Shown in pieces: positions 36,177 through 45,371 of a DNA stretch of 64,000 nucleotides. Within the stretch, counting starts at the first letter, position 1. Every line of letters begins with the position of its first letter. A program made the position numbers and the translations under genes. Under the pieces are notes generated by a model. That model worked only from the letters and a program-made list of their open reading frames with translations, was not told the origin of the DNA and made no database searches. The stretch comes from an uncultured Bacteroidia bacterium (GTDB lineage Bacteria > Bacteroidota > Bacteroidia > Bacteroidales > UBA932): NCBI GenBank assembly GCA_902774155.1, contig CACYHF010000012.1:1-64000 (forward strand), read 5' to 3'.

Positions 36177-36898
36177 TGGATATCAGGGTGTTTAATTATA
36201 TCTATAGAATCGGCCACCAGATGCTTTTTCATGTGCCGCTGGCCCCATCTGAGCATGCCGAAGCACAGGAGCAGGATGGCTATGGCGATGGCACCGCTCA
36301 GCTGCGGATTCACTTCCTGGCTCATCGCAATCCAGTCGTACACGCCGTGGCCAAGGACGGGCAGCAGCCACATATACAGGCCCGCCCGCGGAGCGCGGTA
36401 ACGGTCGAAGTAATAGAGCGAGAAGAAATAACCCATGAGCACGGCGAAGCCGAAGTGGCCGGGGATGGCCGTGAGGGAGCGGCTGATGCCCACCGTGACC
36501 CAGTTGGTACCGGAGGCCAGCAGGTATTCGATATTCTCGAAGGCCGCGAAACCCATCCCCACGCACACGGCATACACAATGCCATCCATCCTTTCATCGA
36601 AATCCTTGCACTTGCGCAGGAACAGCCACAGCATGAGCAGCTTGGCGGTCTCTTCCGGAATGGCGGCGCCGAAGAAGGCACAGCGGAAAGCGTCCATGCT
36701 GCTGTGGATTTCTGTGGGGAACAGGCCCAGCCGCATAAACGGCACGGAGATACACAGCGAGGCCAGTACGGAGGCACATCCGTAGAAAAACGCCTTCACC
36801 AGGTTCCGGGTGGGCTCCCGCTGCAGTTTATCCTGCTGGTACACCAGATAAATCAGAATGAGGGCCGGCAGCACGGCCAGGACAATGACAGATAACAT
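36173..36898 (-). CDS. PrsW-family intramembrane metalloprotease
   Basis: 241 aa, with about seven membrane segments. PrsW signatures are present: IPEETAKLLMLW (catalytic Glu pair), FDERMDGIVYAVCVGMGFAAFENI split over two helices, AIPGHFGFAVLMG and LGHGVYDW with metal-binding His. In Bacillus PrsW cleaves an anti-sigma factor at site 1; other members have unknown substrates. It is first in a two-gene unit with alkaline phosphatase. A weak -7-like TATCTTAG lies about 17-24 bp upstream on the minus strand. Confidence 0.87.
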   Translation of the reverse strand: MLSVIVLAVLPALILIYLVYQQDKLQREPTRNLVKAFFYGCASVLASLCISVPFMRLGLFPTEIHSSMDAFRCAFFGAAIPEETAKLLMLWLFLRKCKDFDERMDGIVYAVCVGMGFAAFENIEYLLASGTNWVTVGISRSLTAIPGHFGFAVLMGYFFSLYYFDRYRAPRAGLYMWLLPVLGHGVYDWIAMSQEVNPQLSGAIAIAILLLCFGMLRWGQRHMKKHLVADSIDIIKHPDIQ

Positions 36899-36931
36899 TT
36901 CTTTAGTTTTAGTTCGCTAAGATACAATTTT

Positions 36932-36962
36932 TTTGCAAATTCCGGAAATCTTACTACCTTTG
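36932..36962 (+). promoter_or_regulatory. Promoter of tRNA-Val
   Basis: TTTG (36932-36935), exactly 19 bp, TACCTTTG (36955-36962). This is a full consensus match, with transcription expected a few bases before the mature tRNA start at 36974. Confidence 0.85.
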
Positions 36963-36973
36963 CAATCCCTTTC

Positions 36974-37051
36974 GGGCGGTTAGCTCAGTTGGTTCAGAGC
37001 ACCTGCCTTACAAGCAGGGGGTCACTGGTTCGAATCCAGTACCGCCCACCA
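36974..37051 (+). tRNA. tRNA-Val (anticodon TAC)
   Basis: The acceptor stem GGGCGGT pairs with ACCGCCC, the D loop has AGCTCAGTTGGTTCAGAGC, the anticodon stem CCTGC/GCAGG encloses CTTACAA (anticodon TAC), the T arm is GGTTCGAATCC, and the 3' CCA is encoded. It reads GUA and related Val codons. Confidence 0.97.
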
Positions 37052-37056
37052 CTTCT

Positions 37057-37089
37057 AAAAAGCCTCCTTTTTGCGGGAGGCTTTTTTTG
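37057..37089 (+). terminator. Rho-independent terminator after tRNA-Val
   Basis: AAAAAGCCTCC, a short loop, GGAGGCT, then a T7 run: a 7-bp GC-rich stem with an A-T extension. The end of its T-run also supplies the -33 TTTG (37086-37089) of the next promoter. Confidence 0.92.
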
Positions 37090-37116
37090 CATTATCACTG
37101 AAAAACAATATATTTG
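37086..37116 (+). promoter_or_regulatory. Promoter of the SpoIIE-type phosphatase gene
   Basis: TTTG (37086-37089), exactly 19 bp, TATATTTG (37109-37116). The ATG at 37126 is 9 nt beyond the box, so the mRNA leader should be only a few nucleotides. Confidence 0.85.
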
Positions 37117-37125
37117 TTCTCGTAA

Positions 37126-38772
37126 ATGCTTAAGTCTGCTTCCCATATCTCCCTCCAGGCCGGCATCAAGATTGTCGTCGTGGCAGCCGTAACCCTGGCC
37201 GCCACCACATTCTTCCAGCTCTATTTCTCGCATAGAGTAATCCGGAACTATGCTTCCGAACGGGCAGCCAGTGAGCTCAACGGGGCCAGCGAAGAGATTA
37301 TGGGCATTGTGAGCCAGACCGAAGCCGCCGTCCGCAATAGCATCTGGATTTCGGAACTGTGCCTGAAAAAACCGGACACCCTGGCAAGGATTCCGGTGCG
37401 GGTGGTGCTGGACAATCCCGTTGTGACAGGATCCAGCGCTGCACTGGTTCCGGGCTACAACAAGCGCTTCCCGCTTTACGCCCCCTATGCTTTGCGGGAC
37501 ACCACCCTCCAGGAAGGCGTCCAACTGCTCTCCCTGGCCACCCCGGAATACGATTACCCCTCCCGGGAATGGTTCACCGGCGCCCTGGCCGACCAGGACG
37601 GCCACTGGTCGGAACCCTACTTCGACGAAGGGGGCGGCAACCTGCTTATGACCACCTTTTCCCTGCCGGTAAAAGACGCGGATGGGAAGATTGCCGCCGT
37701 CCTCACGGCCGATATCTCCCTGGATTGGCTGGGCTCTTTGGTACACGATATGAGACTGTATCCCCACGCGATGAGTACCATCGTGAGCCGGAACGGCAAC
37801 ACGTTGATCAAGGACGGGGAATGCGATGTGAACAAGGAAAAGAGCCACGTCTACACCGCAGAAGTGCAACGTACGGGCTGGACTCTGTCCCTTTCGGTAC
37901 CGGAAAGAGACCTGATGGCCGATGTCCGTCTGATAGGACAGGGGATGGTCCTGCTCTCCATACTGGGCCTGCTGATGCTGATCCTGATTATGAGCTTTGT
38001 GGCCAAAAGCCTGGCCAGCTACCAGGAAGCCCGCGACCAGCAGGAACGCCTCCAGAGCGAACTGCGGATCGGCCGTGATATCCAGATGTCCATGGTCCCC
38101 CAGACCTTCCCGCCCTTCCCCGACCGGACCGATCTGGATTTCGCCGCCTCCATCGTCCCGGCCAAGGAAGTGGGAGGCGACCTGTACGACTATTATATCC
38201 GCGAAGAGAAACTGTATTTCTGCATCGGCGATGTTTCCGGTAAAGGCGTTCCGGCTTCGCTGGTAATGGCCAAGACCTGCACCCTGTTCCGGGCCATTTC
38301 CCTTCACGAAACCTCCCCTGCGCACATTGCCACCATCATGAACAACACCCTGGCCAGGAACAACCGGAACCAGATGTTCGTGACCTTCTTCCTGGGCGTA
38401 CTGGACCTTGTTACGGGCACGGTTCGCTACTGTAATGCCGGACACAATCCGCCGATCATCCTTACCGATGCCATCCGTTTCTTACCCGCGGATTCCAATC
38501 TGCCTCTGGGTGTTCTGGAAGATTTCGAGTTTCAGGAGCAAGAGGTGGTCATGGAGTACGACGACGCCCTATTCCTCTACACGGATGGCCTTACAGAGGC
38601 CGAAAATGCCGAGGCCCAGCTATTTGGCGAAGAGCGTATGAAACAAGTCCTGCACGGACGCCGCCCTTCTGCAGAGCATTTGCAATCCATGCAGGACGCT
38701 GTTCGCGCATTTGTGGGTGAGGCCCCGCAAAGCGACGACCTCACCATGCTATTCATCCACTATTTAGGATAG
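37126..38772 (+). CDS. Membrane sensor with SpoIIE/PP2C-type serine phosphatase domain
   Basis: 548 aa. A membrane helix near residue 12-35, a periplasmic double-Cache-like sensor region (YDYPSREWFTGALADQDGHW and LTADISLDWLG), a second helix (MVLLSILGLLMLILIMSFVA, about 270-290), then a short coiled coil (ARDQQERLQSELRIGRDIQM) and a PP2C/SpoIIE domain (FPDRTDLDFAASIVPAKEVG, then GGDLYDYY, IGDVSGKGVPASLVMA, NAGHNPPII, LFLYTDGLTEAENA, SDDLTMLF). RsbU-like enzymes dephosphorylate anti-sigma-antagonist proteins. No partner is present nearby. It is convergent with the macroglobulin-like gene (13 bp overlap). Confidence 0.92.
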   Translation: MLKSASHISLQAGIKIVVVAAVTLAATTFFQLYFSHRVIRNYASERAASELNGASEEIMGIVSQTEAAVRNSIWISELCLKKPDTLARIPVRVVLDNPVVTGSSAALVPGYNKRFPLYAPYALRDTTLQEGVQLLSLATPEYDYPSREWFTGALADQDGHWSEPYFDEGGGNLLMTTFSLPVKDADGKIAAVLTADISLDWLGSLVHDMRLYPHAMSTIVSRNGNTLIKDGECDVNKEKSHVYTAEVQRTGWTLSLSVPERDLMADVRLIGQGMVLLSILGLLMLILIMSFVAKSLASYQEARDQQERLQSELRIGRDIQMSMVPQTFPPFPDRTDLDFAASIVPAKEVGGDLYDYYIREEKLYFCIGDVSGKGVPASLVMAKTCTLFRAISLHETSPAHIATIMNNTLARNNRNQMFVTFFLGVLDLVTGTVRYCNAGHNPPIILTDAIRFLPADSNLPLGVLEDFEFQEQEVVMEYDDALFLYTDGLTEAENAEAQLFGEERMKQVLHGRRPSAEHLQSMQDAVRAFVGEAPQSDDLTMLFIHYLG

Positions 38773-41700
38773 GCCGATACCATCAGCGCGGGCCGATATT
38801 CGGCATTGGCGCGGTAGTGCGGCGCATAGAGAGATTCTATCACCAGCACGGGAGCCTGGAACAGACCGGCCTGCTGGACGTAGAACTCTTCTGACAGCTC
38901 CGTATTCTCTTCCGGATAGGAATCGAAATAGAATTCGGTGCAGGAAGGCTTTACATTCCGGTAGCCCTGCGGCACATAACTCCAGCTGTTGCGTCCCAGG
39001 GGACGGAACAAGCCGTAGCCCAGGTGGCCGGACAGCTGGTTCACCGGCTGCAGTGTGGCCTCGCGGCCGGCCGTGAGCTTCACAAAGCTGCGGTTCTCCG
39101 CATTCCAGATCACATAATTCGCCACAATCCTGTCGCCTACCGATACAGGGTCTCCGGGTTGGATTTCCACGCCGTCCTTATAGAACTTCCGCTCAATCGT
39201 GAAGCCGTTACCGGCCGCCTTCACTTTCTGGAACGGTGCCTGATAGGTAGCCGACAGCGCCAGCACGCGCGTATTCAAAACGGCCTGGGAGCCATCCAGA
39301 ATAGAGGTAATGGCATCGATATAAGCCGGTTCGGTATCCCAGTGCTGGGTCTCCTTCTGCAGCATGAGCCATAGCCGCACCCCATCCGCTATCTTGGAAG
39401 AAGTAACCTTTTTTGTACTCTCTTCCACAGAACTCATCAGGTCGCACAGCAGGGCATGGGCATAGGCTTCGCTTTCCATGAGCCCGCGCCAAGGCATCAC
39501 GGCGTTAGGATAGTACCAGCCGCCATCCCGATGCTCCACCGCGTATTCCATCAAGGAGAGGATATCGGCCTTCATAGAAGACTTGAGCCGGGCTTTGGCG
39601 CCGATTTTCACGCCCCAGGCCTGCGCCAGCTCCAGCCCGCCATCGCGCTCCAGCAAACCCTTCAGGGTCAGAAGTCTGCGGCTCTTGGCCAGGATCTGGC
39701 CCTGCAGCCCACGACCGTCCTTCTTGGAAGGGACCAGGTAATCCTTGGCCCACTTCTGGAAGGCCGTCCAGCGCTTCTTTTCCGTGGCCGATACCGGCTT
39801 CACCGTAAACGGAACCGCCGGATAGAGGGAGCGGATATGCAGATATTGGGCATCGGAAATGCCGCCCCGCCAGTACGGGAAATCGTCGTCGAACTGGGTC
39901 TTATCCAGGTATTCCACGGCCGATACCACGTCCGGCACCTCGAAGCCGCGGTCGCGCAGCTTGGCAAAGCGCTCCAGCAGCACGGCCGTGATGGCCGGCG
40001 AGGACTTCATCCCCTCGAACCAGGCAAAACCGCCGTCGGAGTTGTGGCAGGCCAAAATCTTGTCCAGCAGTTCTTCGTTCGAAGGGGACGCCTCTGTTAA
40101 GCACATGCCTAAACGACTGGCCATCAGTCGGATATACCAGGCTTCGGAGAGAGAGAGCACATCCTTGCCGGTGGGCTCCACGTGGGAAGGAATGGCCTCA
40201 CGGACCATATCCAGGATGGAAACTTCCTTTAAGGAAGCGCCCGATCCAGGCACATTCACAAAGCGGGAACGCAGGGCGTCCAGCAGCGCTTCCCGGTCTT
40301 CTCCGTCGTGCAACACGGCCGAATGGGCCTCCACCAGCACCTGGGCCGCCGGATACACCGGCACGGTGGCCTTCACGGCATCGGAGAAATCGGCCGCCTT
40401 GAAGGAGGCAATCAACTCCACGGGAGTGTTGCCCTCCGCCGTCATCCGGAAGCGATGGGTCACGGTTTCGCGCGGATTCACCGTGATGGGAATCTGCTGG
40501 CTGGTGGAGCCGGCCTGCAGGGCCAGTACGCCCGAAACGGGTTCATCCACAATGCTGGACACGGTAACGGCGGCCTCATACACATCACCCCTATAAAGGT
40601 AACGAGGTTCCAACAGCGACACCTTTACCGGCAGCGACACCACCATCTCCTGCTCCACCATAGCACTGCGCATCTGCGCATCGTGCGCGAGTGCCCGCAC
40701 ATAGTAAGTGGATAGTTTGTCGGAGGTAGTGAAGCGGAATTCCAGCGTACCGTCGGCCGCAGGGCGCAGGTGGGGTTGGAAAGTGAGGGCCGATGCAAAG
40801 TCGCTGCGTACCTTCACGTCTGTAAGGTCGGCGGCTTCATCCGCCTGGCTTGCTATCCCATCCGATTCCTCCATGACCACGGCAGCGTTGGCCGCTGCAG
40901 TGGGTGCAGGCAAGGCTTCCAGGACAGCGCCCTTGGCCACTGCGCGCTCATAAAGCACAGGCGGGCCGTCGTTGCGGGCGCCCACGGAACCGCAGGCTTC
41001 GCTCACATACACGCGGTCTACCGAGTAATCCCAGGTACTGGCGCGGGACCAGTAATTGCCGCCGATGGCATCCAGGCTCTTGTCCCAAGCCGCCACCAGT
41101 ACTTCAGTATCCGGGGCCGTCTTCAGGGTGAAGCTGTACTCCACGCCCGGGTACGCCTTGTCCTGGAAGCGGGTGAACTGCAGGGGCAGCGTATAACGGT
41201 CTTTTTCGCGCCGATACTGTTTGTCATAGCACACGGAACGTCCGTTCAGGAAATAGAACACCTGCAGGCGCACGGCGTCCGGATAGGAGGCCTTGTAGGG
41301 GAACGACAGGTTCTCCAGCGTACCGTCGGCTACCTTCAACTTCTTGGTTTCCAATACTTCGCCGTCCTTTCCATACAGCAGCACCACGGCGTAGGCCGTT
41401 CCCTCCGAAGTACCCACGCGGGCCTGGATGGACCCATCGGCCGCCACGGTGAGCGGGCCGGGGATGAACACCCGGGCGGCCTGCGGCATCAGGCTGCGGC
41501 TTTCCGGCGGAATGCAGAACAGCAGCATCTCCTTTTCGGCCTTCAGCTCCGACCCGTCTTTCCGCCGGGCCGATACCTCCGTGAGCACGCGGTAGTATCC
41601 TGCACCGGGCAGTTGCAACTGAACCTGGCCGCCGGAAGGCGTTTCGCCGGACGTGAGCACGCTGTCATCGGCCTTGAGTATCTTATATTTAACCGGTAAC

Positions 41701-43886
41701 GGAACGGTATTGCCCTGGCCGTCACAGGCCTCCAGCGTCATATCCAGATCTGTGCTCAGGAGGGTATAACGCGGCTTGGAATAACGCCAGTAGATTCTTT
41801 CAGAATCGCCTTTCACCACCAGATCGGCCGTGGCGCTACTGGTCACGGAGGCATCCACGGTGAGTTCCTCGCCAATATACACGCCCCGGTTGAACAGCAG
41901 CGTTTCGCCGGTAGCGTCCGTCACGTTCACCTCCACGTTATAATAGCCCTTGCTCCGGGCCGGGAAGGTGAAATGGAAATGATTATCCGCGTCTACCGGA
42001 ACATCTTCTTCCAGCACCACCTGGTCATAGAACAGGACCCTGGCAGCAATGCGGGTGCCGCTGAGCGGATGGCCGGAATAGCTTTCCAGCACGCCGCTCA
42101 CGGGAACATCGTCGCCAACCAGATACAGTTCCTTGGCCCTGTCCCAACTCAAATCGAAAGTGGGCAGGACGAATTCGTCCACGGTAAAGGAGGTGGAACT
42201 TAAATCTTTGACCTCCAGCTGGAAGCGGCCGTTGCGAAGGCCCGTGGGCAGCTGGAACTGTCCGGAAATGGCGCCGAATTCGTTGGTGGTGAGTTCCTGG
42301 CTCTCCAGCTCATTGCCTTCCGAATCCCGCAGCCGGACGGTCACGGTTTTGTTCTGGCAAACCTCCAGCGACACTGCGGGATCTCCCTGATACACCACCG
42401 CCTTGAAGCGCACAATGTCGCCGGGCCGATAAGCCCCCTGATCCTTATAAATCAGGCAGCGGGTGCTGTTGTAGAAATAGTGAAAGGGCGTGCCGTTATC
42501 GGCCCTGAGCCGGTACGAGCGGCGGTCTCCGCTCACGGCTTCCAGTTCCAGATAGGCATCCGTCTTTTCGATCTGGCGGACCAGCGCCTTGGGCAGCGGG
42601 GTAAAGCCGTCCAAGCGCATACTGCTGGAAGCCAGCTCCTTATCGCCTTTCATCAGGCGCAGCGTCACCTTGGATAGCGGGGCGCCAGTCTGGTAATCGG
42701 CCACATAGATGCACTGTCCGCGGCTGTCGGTCCGGGTGGCGATGGACAGGGTGTACTGGGCATAGGCGTCGCTGTCGCTGAGCTTCCCGCTCACGGCCTC
42801 TACGCGGTAATCGCCATCGGCCAGTTTGGGAAGGGCCAGCAGCAGGCTGTCCTTCACATAGAAACTGCCCACGGGGTTTACGGCTTTCCAGGTTTTGAGG
42901 GTTTTGCCTTCTTTCGTGAGCGTCACTTTGGCCTCTTTCAGGTTCTGGAAGACGATGAGGGCGTTCTTCTCCTGGAAGCGTACCGTGATGTCGCTGTCCG
43001 TGAGGTTTCTTACCAGGTTTTCGGCGGTAGAGCAACCGGCGGCGATATCAGCCTCGGTGCCTTTGTAGGCCTGGCGCTCCTTTTCCAGCGCCCGGGCCTC
43101 TTCACACAAGGCCTCGTACTCTTTCCCGGAAGCTTTCGCCGTATCCAGATCCACCTTCTTCATAGACAGCAAATCGGCCTTCGGGTACACGGAAACAGCT
43201 TTTCCGTTGTACTCATCGGCCAGCGCCCGCAGGGCCCGGCGCCTTTTCTCCCGGTCTGCCTCGTTGCGGTAATTCCGGTTAATCACATAGTATTTCAGGG
43301 CGGCCTCGTTGGGGTAACGGCCCTTCACCAGCGGCTGGAGCTGCCGGTACATGGCGTCGTCTTCCACATTGATATAATAGCGGTCCTTGAGCAGGCGCCA
43401 GAGCACATATTCCTTATCTGAACCGATGTACGGCGTGAGCCGGCCGCCCAGGTAATTGCTCACATCGCGGTAAAACGCAGGGTTGTGACCCTGGAAACCT
43501 TCCGGATTCGCCTGCACGAAGGCCCAGAGGGCGTCGGTGGAAGCGCGATTCCAGTTGTTCATCCAGTGGAAGGTGACCATAGGCTCGTTGAAGGCTTTCA
43601 CTTCCGCGGCCAGGTTCTCCCGCAGCTGGTCCCGCTGCTTCCAGTCGCGGCGCTGCACGGTGGTCACATAGGCCGTGGCGGCATCGTAGAAATCTACGGG
43701 GAGGTGCTGCCGGATGGCTTCCTCCTTGATCTGGGCCAGGAGTTCGGCCTCCAGTTGGGGCCTGTCGGCCTTCTGGGCCTCCTCGTATTGTTTCCAGAGG
43801 TTGGTAAGGACGTGACCGTCAGGCATAGCAAACGCGTTGAATATGCCGGTAAGCACCAGCATAGTGGATATTAGTAAGTGTTTCAT
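38760..43886 (-). CDS. Second alpha-2-macroglobulin-like protein, without thioester
   Basis: 1708 aa. Signal peptide MKHLLISTMLVLTGIFNAFA without lipobox. The first 300 residues are helical and specific to this type. The MG2 region has YKDQGAYRPGDIVRFKAVVY, later FTVDEFVLPTFDLSWD and the A2M region DLTDVKVRSDFASALTFQPH. A toroid-like C-terminal half has NSDGGFAWFEGMKSSPAITA. No CxEQ thioester was found where the helical domain begins (SLSEAWYIRLMASRLG), unlike the protein at 2734-7827. Similar Bacteroidetes proteins are annotated as MG2-domain proteins; a structural or protease-trapping role is unproven. It lies 32 bp after folC with a 17-bp palindrome between. Confidence 0.88.
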   Translation of the reverse strand: MKHLLISTMLVLTGIFNAFAMPDGHVLTNLWKQYEEAQKADRPQLEAELLAQIKEEAIRQHLPVDFYDAATAYVTTVQRRDWKQRDQLRENLAAEVKAFNEPMVTFHWMNNWNRASTDALWAFVQANPEGFQGHNPAFYRDVSNYLGGRLTPYIGSDKEYVLWRLLKDRYYINVEDDAMYRQLQPLVKGRYPNEAALKYYVINRNYRNEADREKRRRALRALADEYNGKAVSVYPKADLLSMKKVDLDTAKASGKEYEALCEEARALEKERQAYKGTEADIAAGCSTAENLVRNLTDSDITVRFQEKNALIVFQNLKEAKVTLTKEGKTLKTWKAVNPVGSFYVKDSLLLALPKLADGDYRVEAVSGKLSDSDAYAQYTLSIATRTDSRGQCIYVADYQTGAPLSKVTLRLMKGDKELASSSMRLDGFTPLPKALVRQIEKTDAYLELEAVSGDRRSYRLRADNGTPFHYFYNSTRCLIYKDQGAYRPGDIVRFKAVVYQGDPAVSLEVCQNKTVTVRLRDSEGNELESQELTTNEFGAISGQFQLPTGLRNGRFQLEVKDLSSTSFTVDEFVLPTFDLSWDRAKELYLVGDDVPVSGVLESYSGHPLSGTRIAARVLFYDQVVLEEDVPVDADNHFHFTFPARSKGYYNVEVNVTDATGETLLFNRGVYIGEELTVDASVTSSATADLVVKGDSERIYWRYSKPRYTLLSTDLDMTLEACDGQGNTVPLPVKYKILKADDSVLTSGETPSGGQVQLQLPGAGYYRVLTEVSARRKDGSELKAEKEMLLFCIPPESRSLMPQAARVFIPGPLTVAADGSIQARVGTSEGTAYAVVLLYGKDGEVLETKKLKVADGTLENLSFPYKASYPDAVRLQVFYFLNGRSVCYDKQYRREKDRYTLPLQFTRFQDKAYPGVEYSFTLKTAPDTEVLVAAWDKSLDAIGGNYWSRASTWDYSVDRVYVSEACGSVGARNDGPPVLYERAVAKGAVLEALPAPTAAANAAVVMEESDGIASQADEAADLTDVKVRSDFASALTFQPHLRPAADGTLEFRFTTSDKLSTYYVRALAHDAQMRSAMVEQEMVVSLPVKVSLLEPRYLYRGDVYEAAVTVSSIVDEPVSGVLALQAGSTSQQIPITVNPRETVTHRFRMTAEGNTPVELIASFKAADFSDAVKATVPVYPAAQVLVEAHSAVLHDGEDREALLDALRSRFVNVPGSGASLKEVSILDMVREAIPSHVEPTGKDVLSLSEAWYIRLMASRLGMCLTEASPSNEELLDKILACHNSDGGFAWFEGMKSSPAITAVLLERFAKLRDRGFEVPDVVSAVEYLDKTQFDDDFPYWRGGISDAQYLHIRSLYPAVPFTVKPVSATEKKRWTAFQKWAKDYLVPSKKDGRGLQGQILAKSRRLLTLKGLLERDGGLELAQAWGVKIGAKARLKSSMKADILSLMEYAVEHRDGGWYYPNAVMPWRGLMESEAYAHALLCDLMSSVEESTKKVTSSKIADGVRLWLMLQKETQHWDTEPAYIDAITSILDGSQAVLNTRVLALSATYQAPFQKVKAAGNGFTIERKFYKDGVEIQPGDPVSVGDRIVANYVIWNAENRSFVKLTAGREATLQPVNQLSGHLGYGLFRPLGRNSWSYVPQGYRNVKPSCTEFYFDSYPEENTELSEEFYVQQAGLFQAPVLVIESLYAPHYRANAEYRPALMVSAYPK

Positions 43887-43893
43887 AGGTCAA

Positions 43894-43910
43894 AACCATT
43901 TGAAATGGTT
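43894..43910. repeat. 17-bp perfect palindrome in the folC to macroglobulin-like gap
   Basis: AACCATTT-G-AAATGGTT fills half of the 32-bp space before the ATG at 43886. It could be a protein-binding site or a tight hairpin in the mRNA that tunes expression of the downstream gene. Confidence 0.6.
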
Positions 43911-43918
43911 ATCTTCAA

Positions 43919-45298
43919 CTATTGTGCCTTATCCTTCCCGGCGAAAAGGGGCAAGGCTTCGGCCACCACGTAATTGCTGCCGCCGATGTAGATGAGCGGC
44001 GAGGCCGGTTTTTCGGCCGATGCACTGCGGTTGAGCTGCTGAGACAACGTATGGGACAGGGCCACAGCCATTTGCACGGCTTGCCGGACAGAGGTGAAGG
44101 CGTAGGTGCGGGACAATCGGCCCAGGTGGTAGAAGTCGTTGAAGCGGCGCAGGAGTTCATCGGCCTGGAGGGCGCGCGGTGTATCCGGCGCTGTAAAGAT
44201 ATAGGTGGCGTTTTGGGGCATCAGCGGGAGGATGGCGTTCAGGTCTTTATCGGCCATAATCCCGTAGACAATGATGAGTGAAGAGCAGACGCCTTCGTCC
44301 AGTAACTCCTGCATCTGCTGAAAGTTGTACTGCAGGGCGTGGGCGTTGTGGCCGATATCGGCTATTACCAGCGGCTGGCTGGAAAGGCGCTCCCACCGGC
44401 CGTGGAAGTGCATATCGCGGGCCGTGTGGATGATGCCTTCCTGCACGGCGTCTTTCTTGTTCAGGGCTTCGAAACCCGGCAGGCCCCGCAAGATGTCCAC
44501 GGCCGCCAGCACGGTGCGCAGATTCTTGACCTGCGCCTTGCCCTGCAGGTCCATCTGCCGGAGCAGGGTTTCCGACCGGCCCCAGAGGGAAGGCTTTACT
44601 CTATCGGCATACTCCAGGGGGCAGAACATCCAGGACTTTTCCTCAAAGACGGAAGATGTCTCACGCGAACACTCCCCCACCAGCGCCGGAACGCCCTGCT
44701 TGAAGATGCCGGCCTTCTCCCCGGCGATTTCCTCCAGGGTATTGCCCAGCAGTTCGCAATGGTCCAGGCCGATGGAGGTGACGATGGTGAGGCTGGGCTG
44801 TTCCAGGATGTTGGTGGCGTCCAGGCGGCCGCCCAGGCCCGTTTCCACCACGGCCACGTCCACGCCTTCGTCGGCGAACCAGCGGAAGGCCAGGCCGGTG
44901 GTGATTTCAAAGAAGGAGAGGTCGTGTGCGATGATCCAGTTCATCCACTGCGTCAGGAATTGGAAAACATACTCCTTGGGGATGCGCTGGCCGTCTACCC
45001 GCATCCGCTCCCGGAAATCGATCAGGTGTGGAGAGGTGAAGAGTCCTGCCTTGAGGCCGCAGGCCTTGCAGGCCGATGCCAGCATATTGGCCACCGAACC
45101 TTTCCCGTTGGTGCCGGCAATGTGGATGCTGCGGAACTGGCGCGACGGGGTGCCCAGCGCCTGGTCGAAGTCTCGCATCCGGTCCAGGCCGGGCTTGTAT
45201 GCCCCGGCGGAGAACCCGTCCTTCTGTACCGAAGGAAAACGGTGGAAAATATCCTGCACCAGCTTCAGATAGCCGGTTTCCGAGTAGTTAGTATCCAT
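43919..45298 (-). CDS. folC: Bifunctional dihydrofolate synthase / folylpolyglutamate synthase
   Basis: 459 aa Mur-ligase-type enzyme. It adds glutamate to dihydropteroate and extends folate polyglutamates with ATP in the cytosol. The P-loop is IHIAGTNGKGSVANML (GTNGKGS at 62-68). LFTSPHLIDFRERMRVDG, FEITTGLAFRWF, VVETGLGGRLDATNI and SIGLDHCELLGNT are the standard FolC blocks, with VIADIGHNAHAL in the C-terminal domain. Upstream, TATCTTTG on the minus strand (45306-45313) lies 7 nt from the ATG, suggesting a near-leaderless mRNA. It may be co-transcribed with the macroglobulin-like gene. Confidence 0.95.
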   Translation of the reverse strand: MDTNYSETGYLKLVQDIFHRFPSVQKDGFSAGAYKPGLDRMRDFDQALGTPSRQFRSIHIAGTNGKGSVANMLASACKACGLKAGLFTSPHLIDFRERMRVDGQRIPKEYVFQFLTQWMNWIIAHDLSFFEITTGLAFRWFADEGVDVAVVETGLGGRLDATNILEQPSLTIVTSIGLDHCELLGNTLEEIAGEKAGIFKQGVPALVGECSRETSSVFEEKSWMFCPLEYADRVKPSLWGRSETLLRQMDLQGKAQVKNLRTVLAAVDILRGLPGFEALNKKDAVQEGIIHTARDMHFHGRWERLSSQPLVIADIGHNAHALQYNFQQMQELLDEGVCSSLIIVYGIMADKDLNAILPLMPQNATYIFTAPDTPRALQADELLRRFNDFYHLGRLSRTYAFTSVRQAVQMAVALSHTLSQQLNRSASAEKPASPLIYIGGSNYVVAEALPLFAGKDKAQ

Positions 45299-45305
45299 TT
45301 CTTTA

Positions 45306-45358
45306 CAAAGATAGTAAAAAATAGGTGTTGTCTGTATGCCGAATTTTAGTTAAATTTG
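45306..45358. promoter_or_regulatory. Divergent promoters of folC and the PurL-like gene
   Basis: Minus strand: TATCTTTG at 45306-45313, with no good -33 element. Plus strand: TAAATTTG at 45351-45358 with GTTG 20 bp upstream. The plus box predicts transcription near 45364, which favours the second ATG (45372) of the PurL-like gene. Confidence 0.6.
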
Positions 45359-45371
45359 AAGCATGACAGAT

